A stretch of DNA of 41,402 nucleotides from Paenibacillus bovis (GTDB lineage Bacteria; Bacillota; Bacilli; Bacillales; Bacillaceae_C). A program made the position numbers and the translations under genes. Positions 31,589-39,485 of the stretch are shown here, piece after piece. The DNA lies in contig VEFU01000038.1 of NCBI GenBank assembly GCA_007679095.1, positions 1 through 41,402 of the forward strand, read 5' to 3'. Within the stretch, counting starts at the first letter, position 1, and each line of letters starts with the position of its first letter. The notes beneath the pieces were generated by a model. The model was not told the origin of the DNA, made no database searches, and saw only the letters and a program-made list of their open reading frames with translations.

Positions 31589-31858
31589 ATGAAGAAATAT
31601 ATAAATGCTCGAGATGTATTGCCTGATAACCTAATAAAGGAAATCCAAAAGTATGTAAAGGGACAGCATATTTATATTCCACAAGATGAGCGGAAAAAAT
31701 GGGGATCGGAAACAGGGTTAAGGGAAGAAATGAAAAAGCGCAATGAAGAAATTTTTCGTTTATACAGCGGAGGGAAAAATATTGCTAGTCTTGCAAAGAT
31801 GTTTCACTTGAGTGAAGAGCGAATCAGAGGCATTATATATGAAAAGCAGACTGAATGA
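31589..31858 (+). CDS. CD3324 family small HTH protein
   Basis: An 89-residue protein. The first half YINARDVLPDNLIKEIQKYV and YIPQDERKKWGSETG, and the C-terminal helix-turn-helix KNIASLAKMFHLSEERIRGI (63-82), match the CD3324 family related to Mor/C-type activators. It is probably a small DNA-binding protein; targets unknown. It starts 11 nt after the GNAT-like gene (AGGGA site), so the two are co-expressed. Confidence 0.82.
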   Translation: MKKYINARDVLPDNLIKEIQKYVKGQHIYIPQDERKKWGSETGLREEMKKRNEEIFRLYSGGKNIASLAKMFHLSEERIRGIIYEKQTE

Positions 31859-31940
31859 ATTCCTTCAAAATATATAGAATACCAGTGTTGTTTTAACACA
31901 ATCACAGATGGAGACATTTTTAAGCTGTATATAACAAAAT

Positions 31941-31978
31941 AGGCCATTTAGCTTTCCAATCTGAAAGCTCGATGGCCT
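31941..31978. terminator. Bidirectional intrinsic terminator
   Basis: AGGCCAT (31941-31947) and AGCTTTC (31950-31956) pair with GAAAGCT (31963-31969) and ATGGCCT (31972-31978), with a T tract after and A's before. It separates the CD3324 gene from the convergent DUF4956 gene. Confidence 0.82.
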
Positions 31979-31984
31979 TTATGA

Positions 31985-32653
31985 TTAATCTTGATTTTCC
32001 ATATATGTTAGGGAAACCTTCAGATTAGCGTTTCTCTCACGTATTCGATCAAGTAAGTCTTTGTCATTAACATCATTTTTACTGCGAATTGCATAGGTAT
32101 ACAAAATCATTGTTCCGAGATTAGTAGTTTCTACTTGGCGTAAGGTATGACTAATCGTAAACTGATTAAAGATATCATCCAGTAGATTTTCATGATTTAG
32201 ATTTTCTGGGACAGTTACTTTTAAAATTTGTGTATCTTTACCTTTTCCATAATTGTATTTATGAAGAAAATAAAATATAAGACAAGAAAAAACAGTTAGT
32301 AAGATTGCTAAATCAAATTGATAAAGTCCGCTCGTCATACCTACTGATAAACCGAAGAAGATATAAGCAATATCCTTTGCATCTGTAACCGCACTTCTAA
32401 AACGAATGAGAGAAAATACAGCGAATAGCCCAAATGCAACTCCAGCATTACCACTTACTACTTTCATAATAACCGAGACTACGACACTCATAATAATAAT
32501 CGTATGGACAAAATTTTGTGAATAGCGCTCACCTGTGAATGTTAGTTGATACACCTTTGTGATGATGATACTAAGGATTGTTGTGATGACCATTGCTAAT
32601 AAACTCATTAAATAGGTTGATTGACTTCCGTTTATTTGAAATAAGATTTCCAT
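31985..32653 (-). CDS. DUF4956 membrane protein
   Basis: A 222-residue protein with about four helices in its first 130 residues (LMSLLAMVITTILSIIITKV, FVHTIIIMSVVVSVIMKVV, AGVAFGLFAVFSLIRFRSAV, FDLAILLTVFSCLIFYFL) and a cytosolic C-terminal domain. The signature SLIRFRSAVTDAKDIAYIF is the DUF4956 hallmark. The family is encoded with VTC domain proteins, as here, where it begins 1 nt after the VTC stop with AGGAG inside that gene. It is probably the membrane partner of a polyphosphate-type polymerase. Confidence 0.88.
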   Translation of the reverse strand: MEILFQINGSQSTYLMSLLAMVITTILSIIITKVYQLTFTGERYSQNFVHTIIIMSVVVSVIMKVVSGNAGVAFGLFAVFSLIRFRSAVTDAKDIAYIFFGLSVGMTSGLYQFDLAILLTVFSCLIFYFLHKYNYGKGKDTQILKVTVPENLNHENLLDDIFNQFTISHTLRQVETTNLGTMILYTYAIRSKNDVNDKDLLDRIRERNANLKVSLTYMENQD

Positions 32654-32654
32654 T

Positions 32655-33413
32655 TTACATCGCTCCTACAGTTACATTTTCTTTTACCACTTGATTTGGA
32701 AATGCATTGCTTTTTAACAGTTCCAGACTAGTACAAAACTTCGACGCACTTCTTTGTTCACAATTAAGTTGTTGTAACATCCGAGTAAGCCATAATGGCA
32801 CACTATCATTTACTTTTACTTCAAGTACAACAAGATCGGGATCTATGAAATGTGCTCCATGTGGGCCATTTTCTAGGGAAAGATCATTATTTCTACAACG
32901 TAAATTAAAATCGAAAGTTATCCTCAAGTCGGGATCGGTTATACAATGCAGTGCATGACGGTCATAGCTGACAATCATTTCCGGCTCCAAACGATATAAG
33001 TTACGGAAATAATCAATTTCTCGTAAGACTTGTAAATTCGATCCATCGTAATTATCAATACATGGATCTTGGCGTTCGATATATCTATAGGCTTCTGACA
33101 ACGGGAGAAGCATTCGCCTTTTATTGACGACCTTTTTATGCTTTTGCTTTACTTCAAAAAAAGCAGTCCCATTAATGTCCGTATTATCATAGATTCGTAA
33201 TCGAAGCTTTTGACGGTATTTAAGCTTGTTCTTAGTTTCATAGTAAATTTTGTGATCGTCACTTTCGAAGTAAAGGCTCGTAACCGTGTACCTCCCATCT
33301 ATCCCATACTTATCAGGTCGCATGTAAGGTGAGATTAGTTGTACTAATTGTTTGTACTGATTTACCGTTATTAAATATTTCTGTTCCTTTCTTCTGAAAA
33401 TTTCAATTGCCAT
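32655..33413 (-). CDS. VTC-domain polyphosphate polymerase-like protein
   Basis: A 252-residue protein with the VTC tunnel fold of the CYTH/TTM superfamily, which makes polyphosphate from NTP. Basic and acidic tunnel residues appear on successive strands: RRKEQKYLIT, TSLYFESDD, RQKLRLRIY, AFFEVKQKHK, NKRRMLL, VSYDRHAL, LRITFDFNLR and VVLEVKVN. The start is set at 33413 because AAGGAGG lies 9 nt before that ATG; an ATG immediately after the site is also in frame. In yeast the domain is in VTC4; bacterial forms with DUF4956 are less studied. Confidence 0.85.
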   Translation of the reverse strand: MAIEIFRRKEQKYLITVNQYKQLVQLISPYMRPDKYGIDGRYTVTSLYFESDDHKIYYETKNKLKYRQKLRLRIYDNTDINGTAFFEVKQKHKKVVNKRRMLLPLSEAYRYIERQDPCIDNYDGSNLQVLREIDYFRNLYRLEPEMIVSYDRHALHCITDPDLRITFDFNLRCRNNDLSLENGPHGAHFIDPDLVVLEVKVNDSVPLWLTRMLQQLNCEQRSASKFCTSLELLKSNAFPNQVVKENVTVGAM

Positions 33414-33600
33414 TTCCTTCATCCTCCTTGTATGTAATTTCATTCTATAAGTCTCAAATAAGATACCAATGTGAATAAGATTAGAAATGTCTGAGAATTC
33501 GATGTGTTAAATGAAGAAAGGGAATTGGAGGGATAAGTTTTTTAGGGGACTGCTTTTATGTTAAGCTAGTCACTTTTGTTGTTTTAACTTTATATTAAAT
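33414..33600. other. Intergenic region between divergent genes
   Basis: The stretch between the VTC gene and the SAP gene shows no supported frame. A 17-codon ATG frame at about 33511 is too short. The SAP promoter lies just after it. Confidence 0.4.
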
Positions 33601-33629
33601 TTGATAAAAAGGAACAAACGTTCTATTAT
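33601..33629 (+). promoter_or_regulatory. SOS promoter: sigma-A elements with LexA box between them
   Basis: The -35 TTGATA (33601-33606), 17-nt spacer and -10 TATTAT (33624-33629) precede the SAP-domain gene by 30 nt. Filling the spacer is GAACAAACGTTC (33612-33623), an exact match to the Gram-positive LexA/DinR core GAAC-RNRY-GTTY; only the outermost base on each side departs from the 14-bp consensus. Bound LexA would block RNA polymerase, so damage-induced expression is the natural prediction. Confidence 0.8.
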
Positions 33630-33659
33630 GAAGATAAGTAGTAAATGGGGGTGTGTTTG

Positions 33660-34226
33660 ATGAGACCGTATCTAACAAAAGATATTAGTGTAGAAAGTTT
33701 TAGAGATTACTATTGGTTAAAAGAAGAATTACAATTATTTTGTAGAGAGAATGAAATGAGTACTTCTGGCTCTAAAATAGAGATTTCCGATAGAATCGAA
33801 ACATTTCTTCTGACAGGAGAGATAATAAAGCCTATCAGAAAATCCCGAGTACATAAGAACAAAGAACCACAAACAGATTTAAGTCTGGATACAGTCATTA
33901 CGGAAAACCATCGTTGTAGTCAGGATGTAAGAGCATTTTTTAAGACAGTAATCCCAAAATTTCACTTTTCGACCTTTATTCAAAACTACTTTAAGAACAA
34001 CGTTGGAAAGACTTATCGTGATGTTGTAAACGCTTGGTATGAGGAAGAGGAACACAAGAAAGATCCATCATACAAGAAAAAAATTGCTCCTCAATTTGAA
34101 TATAATCAATTCATTCGTGACTTTTTTGCAGATCCTAAAAATCAAGGGAAAAGTCGTGAAGAAGCGATTGAAGCCTGGAATGAAATTAAGAAACTCCCTG
34201 GTAGCAACAAATATGAATCTAAATAA
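33660..34226 (+). CDS. SAP-domain / DUF6434-like protein, predicted SOS-inducible
   Basis: A 188-residue basic protein. Residues about 8-52 form a SAP-like helix-extended-loop-helix (FRDYYWLKEELQLFCREN, STSGSKIEISDRIETFLLTG), a DNA-binding motif. After a basic linker come two related helical segments (CSQDVRAFFKTVIPKFHFST, FIQNYFKNNVGKTYRDVVNAW; then FEYNQFIRDFFADPKNQGKS, REEAIEAWNEIK), as in DUF6434. ATG 33660 has GGGGGTG at 33646-33652. The LexA-type promoter suggests a role in the DNA damage response; the action itself is unknown. It is divergent from the VTC operon. Confidence 0.8.
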   Translation: MRPYLTKDISVESFRDYYWLKEELQLFCRENEMSTSGSKIEISDRIETFLLTGEIIKPIRKSRVHKNKEPQTDLSLDTVITENHRCSQDVRAFFKTVIPKFHFSTFIQNYFKNNVGKTYRDVVNAWYEEEEHKKDPSYKKKIAPQFEYNQFIRDFFADPKNQGKSREEAIEAWNEIKKLPGSNKYESK

Positions 34227-34255
34227 TTAACCTTTAAGAACACCTTAACATTTCA

Positions 34256-34295
34256 AGGCCTATTTCTACTGTTATTAGAAATAGGCCTCTGTTTT
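34256..34295. terminator. Intrinsic terminator, 13-bp stem
   Basis: AGGCCTATTTCTA (34256-34268) pairs perfectly with TAGAAATAGGCCT (34276-34288), followed by CTGTTTT. It closes the SAP gene transcript and isolates it from the 11-gene run beginning at 34479. Confidence 0.88.
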
Positions 34296-34478
34296 ATATT
34301 AATTTATTTACATGAAAGCTCGAATACTATTAGTTTTAGGACAGTTAGTAATGCTAATCAAGCGTGAAAAAGTTAAACTGATTCCAAAACCTAGGAATCT
34401 AAAGGAATATAGGAGAAGGGTTTTATCAATTTCTATCGAATTGATTAGTTTATAGGAATAAGGACGGAGGAATATTTT

Positions 34479-35258
34479 ATGAGATACAAGTTGGCTGCTT
34501 TAGATCTTGATGGAACTTTATTAGATAGTAATGGAAAGCTACCCATCAAACATGTTCAAGCAGTTAAAAAAGCGCAAGACGAAGGAATTATTGTAGTTAT
34601 TGCGACTGGAAGGTATCCTATGCAGACCAAATGGATTGTTGATCAGTTGGGGTTTAATGGAATATTAATTACACATGATGGTGCTGCAATTATAAAAAGT
34701 AGTACTTGGGAATTAATACATGAATACTCCTATTCCATTAATGAAATTTCTCCTCTAATTGCTTATTGTCGTAAAAACAACATTGATTTTTCGATGTGTA
34801 CCGCATTCGATTACTTCACAGAATCACTTCAAGCCTTTCAAGAAAATGATTATACAAAATTCGATATTACTCCATCTTTTCAAAATGATGTTTTACAGAT
34901 AAAGGATAGGATAATGAAACTGACTATTAATGATAAGAAAAAAGTAGGTGGCTGGCAGGAGATGGACCTTCCTTCTAATATCAGAAAAAGAGTAGATTTG
35001 GAGTTTTTTAAAGAATATATTCCATTCGATGCTTATAAAACAAATGGTCTAAAGAAAGTTTTGAATATGTATGGTATAAATCCTTCCGAAATAATAGCAA
35101 TCGGTGATTACTATAACGATATCGATATGCTTCAATTTGCAGGAGTTGGAATTGCTATGGATAACGCTCCAGATGATGTTAAAGAAATTGCTGACGATGT
35201 GACGAATTCAAATGATCAGGATGGAGTTTTCCATGCCTTTGAGAAGTATTTATTTTAA
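34479..35258 (+). CDS. Cof-type HAD-IIB phosphatase
   Basis: A 259-residue HAD hydrolase of the Cof/YxeH type. Motif I is LDLDGTLLD (7-15), motif II lies in VVIATGRYPMQT, the C2 cap spans about 85-190, and motif IV is IAIGDYYNDIDMLQFAGVG with the IIB-typical Asn-Asp. Members dephosphorylate sugar phosphates, FMN or PLP. GGACGGAGG precedes ATG 34479. First gene of a run of 11 + strand genes with no visible terminator until 41294. Confidence 0.92.
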   Translation: MRYKLAALDLDGTLLDSNGKLPIKHVQAVKKAQDEGIIVVIATGRYPMQTKWIVDQLGFNGILITHDGAAIIKSSTWELIHEYSYSINEISPLIAYCRKNNIDFSMCTAFDYFTESLQAFQENDYTKFDITPSFQNDVLQIKDRIMKLTINDKKKVGGWQEMDLPSNIRKRVDLEFFKEYIPFDAYKTNGLKKVLNMYGINPSEIIAIGDYYNDIDMLQFAGVGIAMDNAPDDVKEIADDVTNSNDQDGVFHAFEKYLF

Positions 35259-35280
35259 GTGTAAGCCAGGAGGACATTCA

Positions 35281-35904
35281 GTGATAAAAAACAAAATAAT
35301 TTTGAGTTCCATCTTATTAATTTTTTTCATCTCTAGTATAGGTTGTAGTAATTCGAATGAAAAGAAGGTTACGATAGCCAAGAAATCTGATTCTGAGTAT
35401 GTGAATACATTTGAAGAATTATTTTTAGGATTACTATTTGATTTTGAACTGAAATTACCTCAAGCCGATAAAAGGTGGATAAACCTTTGGGTGGAAAGAT
35501 ACATAGATGGAAAAAGGGATCCTGAACCATTAGCAAATTTATCTTATGGAAACAGTCCAAAAGAATATAAAGAGGGTAAATTGGGATTTGGAATGATTAA
35601 TCCAAGCTCAGAGGATTCATTACTGTTCCTTTATGGACCTGATGTACGAACTCACCCCACTTTAATTGAAAACGAACCTCGAACTAATATTAATACAATT
35701 TGGGAATATGCTATTGGCAATGAAGAAGTTGAATTGAAAATGGGTGAAACAAAAGTTTTAGCAGCATACTTGGAAACAGAAAGTAACTCCATGAGACCAC
35801 TTAATTTATCTGATGAGGAATCAATCAAAAAAATAATCAAAGAACATAACACGGTGCTACTACTGAAAATTAAGATTGTAGAAAGAGATATTAGTAAGGA
35901 ATAG
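35281..35904 (+). CDS. Lipoprotein of unknown function
   Basis: A 207-residue protein starting at GTG 35281 (AGGAGG at 35268-35273). Signal: a KNK basic start, a hydrophobic core and SSIGC with Cys22 as likely lipid site; the -3 Ser is a little unusual. The mature part carries no recognised domain. It contains LFDFELKLPQADKRWINLWV and a TIWEYAIGNEEVELKMGET strand pair. It begins 22 nt after the HAD gene and is followed by two small membrane proteins, perhaps forming an envelope-located set. Confidence 0.7.
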   Translation: MIKNKIILSSILLIFFISSIGCSNSNEKKVTIAKKSDSEYVNTFEELFLGLLFDFELKLPQADKRWINLWVERYIDGKRDPEPLANLSYGNSPKEYKEGKLGFGMINPSSEDSLLFLYGPDVRTHPTLIENEPRTNINTIWEYAIGNEEVELKMGETKVLAAYLETESNSMRPLNLSDEESIKKIIKEHNTVLLLKIKIVERDISKE

Positions 35905-35926
35905 GGTTTTTGGGAGGTGTTTACTT

Positions 35927-36253
35927 ATGCCATTAGAGCAAGAAGTGATGGGACTGTTAATAGGTGGCTTTTCAGGCATTATGGTAATTAGCATCTTAAT
36001 TATTCTGCTAATCTGGATGAAAAATAAAAATCATGTATTTGGATATATTTGGATCCTACTACATTTGCTACTTGTCTCTGTAGCTGTATATTTTGCATTA
36101 AACGCATTTGCTTTTGACTATCAACACCCAATGGCTTCAGAAGAAATATCACTTCGGATAGGTGTTTCTGGAGCAATTTGGGGTTTGAGTATGGTTTGCT
36201 TGATAATAGCAATATTCTATTTTTCGAAAGTTAAAAAGCAAGTAACATTTTAA
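35927..36253 (+). CDS. Small membrane protein, three helices
   Basis: A 108-residue protein with three hydrophobic stretches: LLIGGFSGIMVISILIILLI, GYIWILLHLLLVSVAVYFAL and AIWGLSMVCLIIAIFYF, with a basic C-terminus (KVKKQ). GGGAGG precedes ATG 35927. No family is recognised. It follows the lipoprotein by 22 nt. Confidence 0.65.
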   Translation: MPLEQEVMGLLIGGFSGIMVISILIILLIWMKNKNHVFGYIWILLHLLLVSVAVYFALNAFAFDYQHPMASEEISLRIGVSGAIWGLSMVCLIIAIFYFSKVKKQVTF

Positions 36254-36302
36254 TTAATAGTACTACGGTAATAGAAATACATAGTATCTTGGAGGGGAAG
36301 TC

Positions 36303-36581
36303 GTGGGCGTAGTGGAAGTCATTTATATGATGATAATACTTATGGTTGTAACCGCTTTTTTATTCTTTTGCTATGTGGAATTCATTAAACCAACTGTATT
36401 ACAAATTCAGCTCTTGGGTATTCATTTAACAATAGTTGGAGGTTTCTTATTGCTTTATGAAGCACAAACAATCGGTATGGTATCTATGTTACTAGGATTA
36501 GCAATTGGAATATATGGAAGCTTTAAGAATAGCAATGTAATTAACCAAACGGATGAGAGTCAGAAGGAAATTAGTAAGTAA
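36303..36581 (+). CDS. Small membrane protein, three helices
   Basis: A 92-residue protein from GTG 36303 with GGAGGGG 6 nt upstream. Hydrophobic stretches are VIYMMIILMVVTAFLFFCYV, LLGIHLTIVGGFLLLYE and TIGMVSMLLGLAIGIYGSF; the tail is polar. No family is recognised. It is similar in size and position to the preceding membrane protein but not in sequence. Confidence 0.65.
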   Translation: MGVVEVIYMMIILMVVTAFLFFCYVEFIKPTVLQIQLLGIHLTIVGGFLLLYEAQTIGMVSMLLGLAIGIYGSFKNSNVINQTDESQKEISK

Positions 36582-36601
36582 CTATTTTTTAGGAGAAGAG
36601 A

Positions 36602-37279
36602 ATGAACATTGGCTTTGATTTAGACCAAACACTATTAAACTTTAATAAATGTGAAAGAGAGTCATTAATAGAAGCATTTATTACACATAACATCTTAACT
36701 GGTAGGGATGATGAGAGATTAGAGCATCTTCTAAATATTTATGCTCATGTAAGTAGACATCATTGGGGACAAAGAGGAGAGAAATCAGTTCTGGAAGTGA
36801 TGCAACTTACTATTTATGATTCACTTAAAGATTTTGGTCGAACCTTTAATGAAAAAGATATTGCGAATACGTATTGGAGTTTCTTTTGTAGTTCCTCTTT
36901 TTTGGAACCTAACGCTGTAAATGTATTAGATTATTTAGCGAAGAATCATCGCTTGTTTTGTATGACGAACGGTTATAGTGAAACGCAAAGAGGAAGATTG
37001 AAAGCAGCAAATATTGAAGGGTATTTTGAAGGAGTATTCATTTCAGAAGAAATTGGCATTGCGAAACCTGATCCAAGATCATTGGAAGTTTGTATGAAGA
37101 AATTACAACTTAAGAAAGACGAGACTATTTATATAGGAGATTCCTTAACAAATGATTACCCTGCTGCTAATGGAGCTGGAATCCACTTCTATTTTTACAA
37201 TCCAATAAATATTAAAGTAGAGGAACAAAATGGTCTAACTGAATTTAGAAACTTAAAAGAATTAATGGATTTTTTCTGA
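36602..37279 (+). CDS. HAD-superfamily hydrolase (subfamily IA)
   Basis: A 225-residue HAD phosphatase. Motif I is FDLDQTLLNF (Asp6, Asp8) with the Gln variant found in the YjjG/YfnB-like group. Motif II is MTNGYSETQ, then IAKPDPRSLEV and YIGDSLTNDYPAANGAG. YjjG-type enzymes are nucleoside-5'-monophosphatases, including for modified pyrimidines, which would suit the Nudix neighbourhood, but this is inference. AGGAGAAG precedes ATG 36602. Confidence 0.88.
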   Translation: MNIGFDLDQTLLNFNKCERESLIEAFITHNILTGRDDERLEHLLNIYAHVSRHHWGQRGEKSVLEVMQLTIYDSLKDFGRTFNEKDIANTYWSFFCSSSFLEPNAVNVLDYLAKNHRLFCMTNGYSETQRGRLKAANIEGYFEGVFISEEIGIAKPDPRSLEVCMKKLQLKKDETIYIGDSLTNDYPAANGAGIHFYFYNPINIKVEEQNGLTEFRNLKELMDFF

Positions 37280-37321
37280 GTTTTTGAATGAAAGATCATA
37301 TTATATTGGAGCGGATATTGT

Positions 37322-37795
37322 ATGGAATATGAAGTACCGAAACATGGCATTTCAGTTTCTGCCTTCGTTATGAATGAGAAAAAGGAGGTCTTATTGGTTA
37401 AAACTCATTGGCGTTCATATACTTGGGAAATGCCAGGAGGAAATGTTGAGGTTGGTGAGCCACTAGATAAAGCAGTTTGCAGAGAGTTTTTAGAGGAGAC
37501 AGGGATTACAATTCGCCCCATCGGTATAACAGGTGTCTACTACAATGCAACGAAACATGTTTTATCAGTGGTGTTCAAGGCTGATTATGTTAGTGGAGAC
37601 ATTAAGATTCAACCGGAGGAAATAAAAGAGGCAAAGTATATTAAAATTACGGAAGATAATATAGATCAATACATAACGCGACCACAACAAAAATCGCGAA
37701 CTCTTGATGCAATGAATTCAAAGTATTTTATTCCATATGAAACATGGGAAGTAAATCCGAATTATAACTTATTGTCTAGGCTTTATAATGACTGA
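37322..37795 (+). CDS. Nudix hydrolase
   Basis: A 157-residue Nudix protein with complete box at 40-62 (Gly40, Glu46, Arg54-Glu55, Glu58-Glu59, Gly61) preceded by SYTWEMPGG. HVLSVVFKADYVSGD and a C-terminal segment rich in Tyr and Asn follow. The substrate is unknown. GGAG at 37309-37312 precedes ATG 37322. The next gene, 33 nt on, is another, distant, Nudix protein. Confidence 0.9.
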   Translation: MEYEVPKHGISVSAFVMNEKKEVLLVKTHWRSYTWEMPGGNVEVGEPLDKAVCREFLEETGITIRPIGITGVYYNATKHVLSVVFKADYVSGDIKIQPEEIKEAKYIKITEDNIDQYITRPQQKSRTLDAMNSKYFIPYETWEVNPNYNLLSRLYND

Positions 37796-37828
37796 ATTAA
37801 TATTAACCAAATATGGAGGGGGAGAGAG

Positions 37829-38257
37829 ATGTTTATTGTAAATGTAGAAGCAGCAGTTAGAAAAAATGATAAATGGCTAATCATTGAACGAAGTAAGAAA
37901 GAGGAGCACGCTGGGGGCTTACTTTCACTAGTTGGTGGCAAAGTGGAGCTTGAAGGAAACAGTAAAGATATTTTAGAAAGAACACTTATACGTGAGATTT
38001 ATGAAGAAGTTGGGGTGGAAGTGAAGGATGAATTAATCTATATACATAGTACATCCTTCATTACTGATAAAGGGGAAAATGTAGTAGACGTTGTGTTTCT
38101 TTGTGAATACGATTCTGGTGAGGCATTTCCAAAGAGCCCTAATGAAGTTGAAAATGTTCATTGGCTAACTGTAGCGGAAATGCAACAAAATCCAAAAGCA
38201 CCAGATTACTTGATAGATAGTATTAAAAAAGCGGAATTATTGATAAAAGGTTACTAA
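37829..38257 (+). CDS. Nudix hydrolase with extended box loop
   Basis: A 142-residue Nudix protein. The box REIYEEVGV (55-63) keeps the catalytic Arg-Glu and Glu-Glu, but the loop between the first glycine pair (VGGKVELEGNSKDILERTL) is about four residues longer than the classical G-x5-E spacing. This variant is known among Bacillus and Streptomyces proteins. GAGGGGGAGAG precedes ATG 37829. It is separated from the next kinase gene by 10 nt. Confidence 0.88.
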   Translation: MFIVNVEAAVRKNDKWLIIERSKKEEHAGGLLSLVGGKVELEGNSKDILERTLIREIYEEVGVEVKDELIYIHSTSFITDKGENVVDVVFLCEYDSGEAFPKSPNEVENVHWLTVAEMQQNPKAPDYLIDSIKKAELLIKGY

Positions 38258-38267
38258 GGTGAGGAAC

Positions 38268-38765
38268 ATGGAATCCAAGTTAATCATTATACGTGGTAAT
38301 TCAGGAAGTGGAAAAACAACAACGGCGAAAAATCTTCAGGCGCACCTTGGACGTGGGAACCTTTTAGTTTCTCAGGATACTGTTCGCCGAGACATGTTAA
38401 AGGTGCGGGATAGAGAAGGAAATCTATCAATTGATTTGATTCGCCAAATTGCTGAATACGGAAAAGATAAATGTGAGTTTGTTATTGTTGAAGGGATATT
38501 ATACTCCCATTACTATGGAGAAATGCTTCATGGTCTAATCGAATTCTTTGATCGAAAATCATATACATTTTACTTTGATTTGCCATTTGAAGAAACACTT
38601 AAACGCCATAACTCTAGCCCGAAAAAGAGCGAATTCGGGGAGGAATCTTTACGCACTTGGTGGAATCCCAATGACTATCTAGGTGTGGAAAATGAAGTAA
38701 GATTAACCAAAGAAATGTCTCAAAAGGAAGTATTGGAAGTTATTTTAAAGCAGATAGAGAATTAG
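38268..38765 (+). CDS. P-loop kinase (AAA/zeta-toxin-like small-molecule kinase)
   Basis: A 165-residue P-loop protein. Walker A is GNSGSGKTTTA (10-20), a likely DxD-type position is SQDTVRRDML, and Walker B region is FVIVEGILY. FDLPFEETLKRHNSSPK fits the LID/phosphoacceptor part of nucleotide- or sugar-kinase-like members. The substrate is unknown. ATG 38268 is preferred, with GGTGAGG just upstream; a GTG at 38259 is in frame. It follows the Nudix gene by 10 nt, so they are coupled. Confidence 0.85.
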   Translation: MESKLIIIRGNSGSGKTTTAKNLQAHLGRGNLLVSQDTVRRDMLKVRDREGNLSIDLIRQIAEYGKDKCEFVIVEGILYSHYYGEMLHGLIEFFDRKSYTFYFDLPFEETLKRHNSSPKKSEFGEESLRTWWNPNDYLGVENEVRLTKEMSQKEVLEVILKQIEN

Positions 38766-38837
38766 TTATTTGTATTTTTATCTATTAACCTAGTTAATTG
38801 AAGCAGATAATAAAGCATTGAAATTGAGGAGGAAGTA

Positions 38838-39404
38838 TTGAAAAGGTTAGTGATAATAACAGTTGGTAAAACCCATAGTGGGAAAACAACATTTGCAAGA
38901 GCACTAGAAAAAGAGTTAGAGAATTCATTTGTTATGGATCAAGATAATCATGCGGAATTTATAAATACATATTATAAGAACCTACAACCTAGAAAAGGGC
39001 CTAATACTCTTAAGCATTCCATTTCGAAACTCATTCTGGATTATGCAAAAGAAAATACGAAATATCACTTTATCATCTGTAACTCAAATCGAAGTCGTAA
39101 AGATAGAATATATCTTTTAGAAGAGCTATTTCCTAAACAGCAATTTATCCGTATTCTTGTACATTTTGATATTCCAAACCATATCCTGCAACGTCGAGTT
39201 GAACAAAGTCAGCGCAGCACTAAAATATTTAGAAGTGCTTCTAACTTCAAGGAAGTACTTAATCGTCAACAAAAAGATAGTTTAAAAGAGGATGTAGTAG
39301 ATCCTGTAGAAGGTGAAGCAGACTATTTATTTGTCATTAATGACAATAAAGAAATTGAATCAGTTATTAAGGAAATAGTTCATATAGCTGAGGGGAAGTC
39401 TTGA
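38838..39404 (+). CDS. P-loop kinase (AAA family)
   Basis: A 188-residue P-loop protein distinct from its neighbour. Walker A is GKTHSGKTTFA (10-20), with ENSFVMDQDNHAEFI after it and the Walker B-like HFIICNSNRS. A basic LID-like stretch (RRVEQSQRSTKIFRSASNF) ends the core. It resembles ATP-binding small-molecule kinases; the target is unknown. Start is TTG 38838 with GAGGAGG at 38826-38832. Confidence 0.8.
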   Translation: MKRLVIITVGKTHSGKTTFARALEKELENSFVMDQDNHAEFINTYYKNLQPRKGPNTLKHSISKLILDYAKENTKYHFIICNSNRSRKDRIYLLEELFPKQQFIRILVHFDIPNHILQRRVEQSQRSTKIFRSASNFKEVLNRQQKDSLKEDVVDPVEGEADYLFVINDNKEIESVIKEIVHIAEGKS

Positions 39405-39485
39405 AAAACATAAAAAAGATTCTTATTAAGTTACAGTTTTCTATCGTATAGGAACATGCATTATTCCTAAATCAGAGGTGAACAC

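Noticed and set aside
34312-34455. 47-codon ATG frame before the Cof-type HAD gene
   Set aside because: No ribosome binding site, very basic composition and no recognisable pattern; left out as a gene.
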